A stretch of 30,544 nucleotides of DNA from CAWUIO01 sp963922455 (GTDB taxonomy: Bacteria > Bacteroidota > Bacteroidia > Cytophagales > Microscillaceae), in the NCBI GenBank assembly GCA_963922455.1, contig CAWUIO010000083.1, forward strand, positions 1 through 30,544. Reading direction: 5' to 3'. Both the position numbers and the translations under genes were made by a program. The notes under the pieces are model-generated. The model saw only the letters and a program-made list of their open reading frames with translations. It did not search any database and had not been told where the DNA came from. Positions 25,013-30,544 of the stretch are shown here, one piece after another (the first letter of the stretch is position 1; every line of letters begins with the position of its first letter).

Positions 25013-28000
25013 ATGTTTAACAATTTCGCTAATTCTGACGAATTTAAGCCAAATACTTGGCTTAATGGAGCGAAGTGGGTGTTAACCTGCTTTTTAGCTC
25101 TAGTCATGAGTGTAAGCGTGAGCGAGGTGACTGCACAGATTGTAGTTACTGACGCGAATCCTTACGCTGAAAGCTTTGAAAGTGGAACGGGTGGATGGGT
25201 TTCCTTCCCAGCTTCTCCACTTGCATTTAGCCTGGGCGCTCCGGCTGGAACAGTAATTAATTCTGCTTCAGATGGTAGCAATGCTTGGGTTACTAACTTG
25301 AGTGGTCCTTACCCTCAAAGCACAAATGCAGGACAGCTTACGCAATTTATCGTAGCTAGCCCTGCTTTTAACTTAGATGGCTTGACTTCCCCTACCCTTA
25401 AAATGGATGTATGGTGGGATTCTGAGTTCTTCGTAGCTGGTGCTTACGTACAGTACGTAGTAAACAATGTTCCTTTGGCTACTTTGGACAATGGTATCTT
25501 GGGTACAGGTGGTACGCCTGATCCCTACACTGGGTCAATTATTGTAGATCCTTTGAATGCCGTTACCATTCCTACTTGGACGGGTAGTGAGCAAGATGGT
25601 CCTGGTTTAGGTTCTGGCGACTGGACTGAGATTGAGTTTAACTTAGATCCTACTACCAATGCTACTTTGGGTGCCTTAACCTTACCCCCTAATCCTCAAA
25701 TTTCTTTCCGAGTAATCTTTGTGGCCCTTCCTGCTTTGGCGGGTAGCACCAATACTCGTAACGGATTTGGTTTTGACAATGTACGCATTGAAGGTGCGAG
25801 CAGTGGCCCGACTGGTCCGATTGCAACTTTCCCATACAAAGAGGACTTTGAAAGTGGAGACGGTGGCTGGACAAGTGCCGATGTAAGTGGTACAGGTTTT
25901 GGCCCTAACTCTTGGGAATTGGGTACGCCTACATTTGTAGCCGCTAATCCATTTGCTTTCCCTCCCCTTCCTTTTGATTTACTTATCACCGGAGCTGCCG
26001 ATGGAACCAATGCCTGGGTGACTGGAGCTTCAACTGCTTATGCTGATAATGAAGTATCAGCTGTAACCAGTCCTGAATTTGATTTCAGTTCCCTGGTCAA
26101 CCCACAAGTAAGTGTAAAAGTATGGTGGGAAACGGAAACTAATACGGATGGAGCCGTTTTGGAATTTTCTATTGACGGGGGTACTACCTGGGATATCTTA
26201 GGAGAAACCGAAGCCAGTACAGGATACAGCTTCTTGACATCCTTAGGAAACCAACCAGCTTGGACGGGTAACAACGCCCAAGATGTAAACTTGGGTAGTG
26301 GCCAGTACTTCACCGCCGACATTCCTGCGGGTGAGCTTTTTGGCCAGTCAAGCGTATTTTTCCGATTCCGTTTTAACTCTAACTTGAGTTTTACTACGTT
26401 TAACGGATTTGACGGTTTTGCTTTTGACTGCTTTCAGATCCAGGATAACAACAATCCTCCTACCATCTTAAATGTATTTAATCAATCTGCTGACAATGCT
26501 GCTGGACAGTGTGGAGCCAATGTAAACTTGTCTACTCCATTTGTTACGGGTATTTCTCAACCAGGGAACCTTACTTTGACAAATGATTTCAACGGTACTG
26601 ATAATGCGGATGATTTCTATCCGGTTGGAACTACTCAAGTAACCTGGACGGCTCTAGATACGCAAACCGGATTAAGCAGTGATACAACGATCACAATTAC
26701 GGTAAGCGATGTAGAAGATCCGGTATTTACTTCTAGCCAAGCCGATATCAATGCAAATGCATTTGTAGATGCTGGAGCCACTGTAACCTTTGCTACGCCA
26801 AGTGCCAGCGATAATTGTCCTAATGTAGTAATCACGCAGACGGCAGGACCTACAAGCGGATCTACTTTCCCAGTGGGTACGACGGCGGTTCAATTTACGG
26901 CTACGGATGCTAGTGGAAATACAGCTGTTTTAAGCTTTGATGTAATTGTAACCCGAGTTGCAGACTTAGCCTTGGGTGGTGTAAGTAACATCACTGTTTC
27001 TAATGATGCAGATGCTTGTAGTGCGGTGGTAAGTTTGACTGATCCTACAGTTTCAAACGATGTAGATGTAGTAACCATCACCAATGATGCCCCGGCTGGA
27101 AACAACTTCCCAGTGGGTACTACAACAGTTACTTTTACAGCTACCGAAGCAAATACGGGTCGTACTGCTACCATCTCTATCGACGTAGTAGTAAATGATA
27201 CGCAAGATCCAGTATTTACTTCAAGCCAAGCCGATATTGATGTAAATGCATTTGACGATGCCGGCGCTACGGTTTCTTTTGCTACGCCAACAGCTACGGA
27301 TAACTGTCCGAATGTTGCGGTGACTCAGACCTCCGGACTTGCCAGTGGTTCTGTATTCCCAGTTGGAACCACCGTGGTTGAATTTACGGCAACCGACGAA
27401 AGTGGTAACACCGCTACGTTGAGCTTCAATGTGAACGTTACTCGAGTGCTGGAATTAGCCATTGCTGGAGTTAATGATACAATAGTTTCTAATGACGCTG
27501 GTGTATGTGAAGCCGTTGTAGTATTACCAACAGCAGTAGCCGTTAACAACACAGATCAAGTAACTATCACAAACGATATTCCTTCGGGTAATGTATTCGC
27601 AGTGGGAACTACTGTGGTTACTTACAATGCTACCGAAGCTAATACAGGCCGTACGGCTACTTTGGTAGTTAGCGTAACTGTAGAAGATAATGAAGATCCA
27701 GTTTTCACTTCTTCTCAAGCTGATATTAATGTAAATGCATTTGTGGATGCTGGAGCCACTGTAACCTTTGCTACGCCAAGTGCAAGTGATAATTGTCCTA
27801 ATGTAGTTATCACGCAGACGGCTGGTATTGTAAGTGGTTCTACTTTCCCAGTAGGAACAACTACGGTTGAATTTACCGCTACGGATGCTAGTGGAAATAC
27901 AGCTACATTAAGTTTTGACGTAATCGTAACACGTGTACCAGACTTAGCACTAGGGGCTCTTAGTGATATTACGGTAAGCAACGATCCAGGAAACTGCTCG

Positions 28001-30544
28001 GCTGTTGTAAGCTTAGTAGACCCTTCGGTTTCAAACGATGTAGATGTAGTAACCATCACCAATGATGCACCGGCTGGAAACAACTTCCCAGTGGGAACTA
28101 CCTTGGTAACTTTTACAGGTACAGAGGCTAATACAGGTCGTACGGCTACTAGCACAGTAAATGTAACGGTTAATGACACTGAAGATCCTACGATCGAGGC
28201 TTTGTCTGACATCAACGTTCAAGCACCTACTTCGGCAGGTATTATGGTTACTTTTGATGATCCTACATTTGGCGATAACTGTCCTAACCCAGGTTTGGCC
28301 CGTACTCAAGGACCAGCTAGCGGTTCTACCTTCCCAATTGGAACTACACTGGTTGAGTATACCGTAACCGATGCTTCGGGTAATACGGCTACTTCTAGTT
28401 TTAACGTGAACGTTACCTTAGCTCCGGCTCTAGCCTTAGATGGAGTAAGTGACATCACTGTTTCTAATGACGCTGGGGTTTGTGGTGCGGTTGTAAGCTT
28501 GACTGATCCTAATGTATCCAATGCCTTAGATCAAGTTACAATCACCAATGATGCTCCGGCTGGTAATAACTTTTCTGCGGGAACTACTACGGTGACTTTT
28601 ACAGCTACCGAAGCCAACACAGGACGTACGGCTACGCTCAGCATCAATGTTATCGTGAATGATGACGAAGATCCGGTAATTACCAATGTTCCTTCTGACT
28701 TCACCGTATTGCAAGGACAAGTAATCAACTTCGCGGCTCCTACGGCTACTGATAATTGTGAGTTGGCTTCACTTACTCAAACGGCTGGACCTGTTTCTGG
28801 ATCTGTTGCTGGTGCTCCTGGCACGGAAACAGTTACCTTTACGGCGCTTGATACAGCTGGAAATTCGGCTACGGCTAGCTTCACGATCACTATTGATCCA
28901 GCTAACCCGCCTGTAATCTCAGGTTTGAGTGACTTCTCTGTCAACAACGATGCTGATGTTTGTGGTGCTTCGGTTGCTTTACCTCAGCCTACTGTTCAAG
29001 GTGCGGTTGGAGTAGTAACCACCGTAATTACTGTTGATGGTAATGTGGTTACAAGCCCAGCTGATCTTCCGGTTGGAACTACCGTAGTAACGTACACTGT
29101 AACGGACGCTGGAACTGGCTTATCTGCTCAGGCTAGCATCAATGTAACAGTAAATGATGTTCAAGCTCCTGTATTTGAGGCTGTAAGCAATATCAATTCT
29201 AGTACAAGTGTAGTAAACTTTGCTACACCAACGGCCACGGATAACTGTCCGCTTGATGAATTGACTATCACGCAAACTGCTGGATTGCCAAGTGGTTCTA
29301 TCTTCCCCGAAGGTACTACTACCAATACATTCCTTGTTACCGATGCGTCTGGTAACACGGACACTGTTTCTTTTGACGTAATTGTTGAAGTAACCCAAGT
29401 GGTTAACAACTTCCCATATAAAGAGAGCTTTGAAGCCGGTAACGGTGGATGGAACCCTGTCATTGTGGAAGGTTCTGCTAATAGCTGGGAAATCGGAATG
29501 CCAACTGTGCCTACTAGCGGTTCCTCAATTGGAGCTTCTGATGGACAAAATGCTTGGGCTACCGGTTTAAGTACGGCTTATGCCGATGATGAAGCCTCAG
29601 CAGTAGTATCGCCTATCTTCAACCTATCTAGCTTATCACAACCAAGCTTGAAGTTGGATGTAGCCTACGAGACTGAGTTTGCCTTTGATGGTTTGACCTT
29701 CCAAGCTTCGGTTAATGATGGAGCTACCTGGGTTACAGTCGGGACCTTGAACGATCCTTACAACGGGGTTGTCTTGCTAGACGAGATCGGAAGCAACTTT
29801 GTGAACGGTTTCACAGGTAGCGTAGCTGACGGTAACGGTAGTGACGGTTTCGTAACCGTAGGGTTTGACCTAGGATTATTTGGTGGCGAAGAAAGCGTAC
29901 TGATCCGGGCCTTGTTCAACTCAGGAGCGGCCTTCAACGGAGCCAACCAATTCTACGGAGTATCCTTTGACAATGTATGTATCCAAGAAGGGTTTGGCGA
30001 CCGTCCGGTAGTAGCCGCCTTCCCATACAAAGAGAGCTTTGAAGCTGGCAACGGCGGATGGACTCCTGTAACCGTAGAAGGAAGTGCCAATAGCTGGGAG
30101 TTAGGATCACCAAGTGTACCAACTTCTGAACTAGATGACGACGAGGTAGTAACAGTAGGTGCCCCAGACGGGGTTCGTGCTTGGGCTACTGGATTAAGCA
30201 CTCCTTACGCAGATGACGAGTCATCGGCCATCGTATCTCCATTCTTCAACCTATCTAGCTTATCACAACCAAGCTTACGATTGGATGTAGCTTACGAAAC
30301 GGAGTTTGGCTTTGACGGATTGACTTTCCAAGCTTCTACCAACGGAGGGGCAACTTGGTCAACCATCGGGACCTTGAACGATCCTTACAACGGGGTTGTC
30401 TTGCTAGACGAGATCGGCAGCAGCTTTGTGAACGGTTTCACAGGAAGCGTAGCTGACGGTAACGGTAGCGACGGGTTCGTAACGATAGAGTTTGACCTAG
30501 GATTATTTGGTGGCGAAGAAAGCGTACTGATCCGGGCCTTGTTC
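25013..30544 (+). CDS. Giant secreted HYR-repeat surface protein, 3' end outside window
   Basis: An open frame of 1844 codons from ATG at 25013 to the window edge. Signal peptide: WVLTCFLALVMSVSVSEVTAQ, about residues 22-42. Residues about 45-268 and 270-478 are beta jelly-roll-like modules (FPYKEDFESGDGGW, then AWVTGASTAYADNEVSAV). Residues about 480-1462 are twelve HYR modules (typical DNCP, FPVGTT and TATDASGNTA motifs). Two more jelly-roll modules follow from about 1467 and 1670; the last is cut by the window. HYR modules are Ig-like and common in extracellular adhesive or structural proteins. A T9SS sorting tail is expected beyond the window but not seen. Codon bias toward GCT, GGT and ACT suggests strong expression. 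Many antisense frames are open because of this codon use and are not genes. Confidence 0.93.
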   Translation, partial: MFNNFANSDEFKPNTWLNGAKWVLTCFLALVMSVSVSEVTAQIVVTDANPYAESFESGTGGWVSFPASPLAFSLGAPAGTVINSASDGSNAWVTNLSGPYPQSTNAGQLTQFIVASPAFNLDGLTSPTLKMDVWWDSEFFVAGAYVQYVVNNVPLATLDNGILGTGGTPDPYTGSIIVDPLNAVTIPTWTGSEQDGPGLGSGDWTEIEFNLDPTTNATLGALTLPPNPQISFRVIFVALPALAGSTNTRNGFGFDNVRIEGASSGPTGPIATFPYKEDFESGDGGWTSADVSGTGFGPNSWELGTPTFVAANPFAFPPLPFDLLITGAADGTNAWVTGASTAYADNEVSAVTSPEFDFSSLVNPQVSVKVWWETETNTDGAVLEFSIDGGTTWDILGETEASTGYSFLTSLGNQPAWTGNNAQDVNLGSGQYFTADIPAGELFGQSSVFFRFRFNSNLSFTTFNGFDGFAFDCFQIQDNNNPPTILNVFNQSADNAAGQCGANVNLSTPFVTGISQPGNLTLTNDFNGTDNADDFYPVGTTQVTWTALDTQTGLSSDTTITITVSDVEDPVFTSSQADINANAFVDAGATVTFATPSASDNCPNVVITQTAGPTSGSTFPVGTTAVQFTATDASGNTAVLSFDVIVTRVADLALGGVSNITVSNDADACSAVVSLTDPTVSNDVDVVTITNDAPAGNNFPVGTTTVTFTATEANTGRTATISIDVVVNDTQDPVFTSSQADIDVNAFDDAGATVSFATPTATDNCPNVAVTQTSGLASGSVFPVGTTVVEFTATDESGNTATLSFNVNVTRVLELAIAGVNDTIVSNDAGVCEAVVVLPTAVAVNNTDQVTITNDIPSGNVFAVGTTVVTYNATEANTGRTATLVVSVTVEDNEDPVFTSSQADINVNAFVDAGATVTFATPSASDNCPNVVITQTAGIVSGSTFPVGTTTVEFTATDASGNTATLSFDVIVTRVPDLALGALSDITVSNDPGNCSAVVSLVDPSVSNDVDVVTITNDAPAGNNFPVGTTLVTFTGTEANTGRTATSTVNVTVNDTEDPTIEALSDINVQAPTSAGIMVTFDDPTFGDNCPNPGLARTQGPASGSTFPIGTTLVEYTVTDASGNTATSSFNVNVTLAPALALDGVSDITVSNDAGVCGAVVSLTDPNVSNALDQVTITNDAPAGNNFSAGTTTVTFTATEANTGRTATLSINVIVNDDEDPVITNVPSDFTVLQGQVINFAAPTATDNCELASLTQTAGPVSGSVAGAPGTETVTFTALDTAGNSATASFTITIDPANPPVISGLSDFSVNNDADVCGASVALPQPTVQGAVGVVTTVITVDGNVVTSPADLPVGTTVVTYTVTDAGTGLSAQASINVTVNDVQAPVFEAVSNINSSTSVVNFATPTATDNCPLDELTITQTAGLPSGSIFPEGTTTNTFLVTDASGNTDTVSFDVIVEVTQVVNNFPYKESFEAGNGGWNPVIVEGSANSWEIGMPTVPTSGSSIGASDGQNAWATGLSTAYADDEASAVVSPIFNLSSLSQPSLKLDVAYETEFAFDGLTFQASVNDGATWVTVGTLNDPYNGVVLLDEIGSNFVNGFTGSVADGNGSDGFVTVGFDLGLFGGEESVLIRALFNSGAAFNGANQFYGVSFDNVCIQEGFGDRPVVAAFPYKESFEAGNGGWTPVTVEGSANSWELGSPSVPTSELDDDEVVTVGAPDGVRAWATGLSTPYADDESSAIVSPFFNLSSLSQPSLRLDVAYETEFGFDGLTFQASTNGGATWSTIGTLNDPYNGVVLLDEIGSSFVNGFTGSVADGNGSDGFVTIEFDLGLFGGEESVLIRALF
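26717..28669 (+). repeat. Tandem HYR-pair DNA repeats, 489 bp
   Basis: Four tandem units start at 26717, 27206, 27695 and 28184, the first three exactly 489 bp and the fourth 486 bp. Each encodes one DNC-type and one CxAVV-type HYR module. Units 1 and 3 (978 bp apart) are much closer to each other than to units 2 and 4, with long identical stretches near 26771/27749 and 27061/28039. Confidence 0.85.

Noticed and set aside
26717..28669. CRISPR-like array
   Set aside because: The period of 489 bp is in frame and encodes HYR modules; there are no short repeats with unique spacers.
25689..30201. Many minus-strand ORFs of 60-166 codons
   Set aside because: They are antisense to the HYR gene. Its codon choice (GCT, ACT, GTA) gives few stops on the reverse strand, and the repeats multiply the effect.
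16436..30544. SusCD-type glycan utilisation locus
   Set aside because: No SusD-like lipoprotein and no glycoside hydrolases are present; the receptor plug motifs are of a different type.
1..30544. tRNA or rRNA genes
   Set aside because: I looked for TΨC-arm-like GGTTCGA motifs with acceptor pairing and found none that fold as tRNA.

Overview
The window looks like a chromosomal segment of a free-living Bacteroidota, probably of the Cytophagia/Saprospiria type. The evidence is an S8 protease with a type IX secretion (T9SS) style tail, a TonB-dependent receptor with an N-terminal carboxypeptidase-regulatory-like domain, BatD, lipoproteins with short lipoboxes, matches to the Bacteroidota promoter consensus (TTTG, about 19 bp, TAnnTTTG) and almost no Shine-Dalgarno signals. 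I see no tRNA, rRNA, CRISPR array or transposase. || Bases 1-11400 are mostly housekeeping genes on the minus strand: a SUKH (SMI1/KNR4) protein, a membrane SpoIIE-type phosphatase, an S41 C-terminal processing protease, rnpA, rpmH, batD, queG, nuoJ and nuoI. A 67-residue conserved-looking small protein diverges from batD. nuoI and nuoJ stand apart from other complex I genes, and NuoI has a very long Lys/Pro tail. || Bases 11160-16435 hold a probable MITE-like hairpin element, a family 2 glycosyltransferase, and a 976-residue secreted subtilisin with a P-domain, two twin beta domains and a T9SS-like tail. || Bases 16436-30544 form a surface-protein locus. It has two paralogous beta-helix-like lipoproteins (A and B) sharing an identical DNA tract that points to gene conversion, a small lipoprotein on the opposite strand between them, a TonB-dependent receptor, and a giant secreted protein. 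The giant protein is at least 1844 residues, open at the window edge, and carries twelve HYR modules flanked by jelly-roll-like modules. Codon use in B and the giant gene (GCT, GGT, ACT, CGT) suggests high expression. || The most interesting non-coding signal is a dispersed element of about 130 bp present four times (128-256, 4169-4298, 12383-12518 on the minus strand, 15848-15978). Its helices are kept by compensatory changes while their sequences differ, so it behaves like a structured RNA or a hairpin-forming mobile repeat. The second is the strict alternation of two one-cysteine HYR types in the giant protein, with a 489-bp period and near-identical blocks 978 bp apart.
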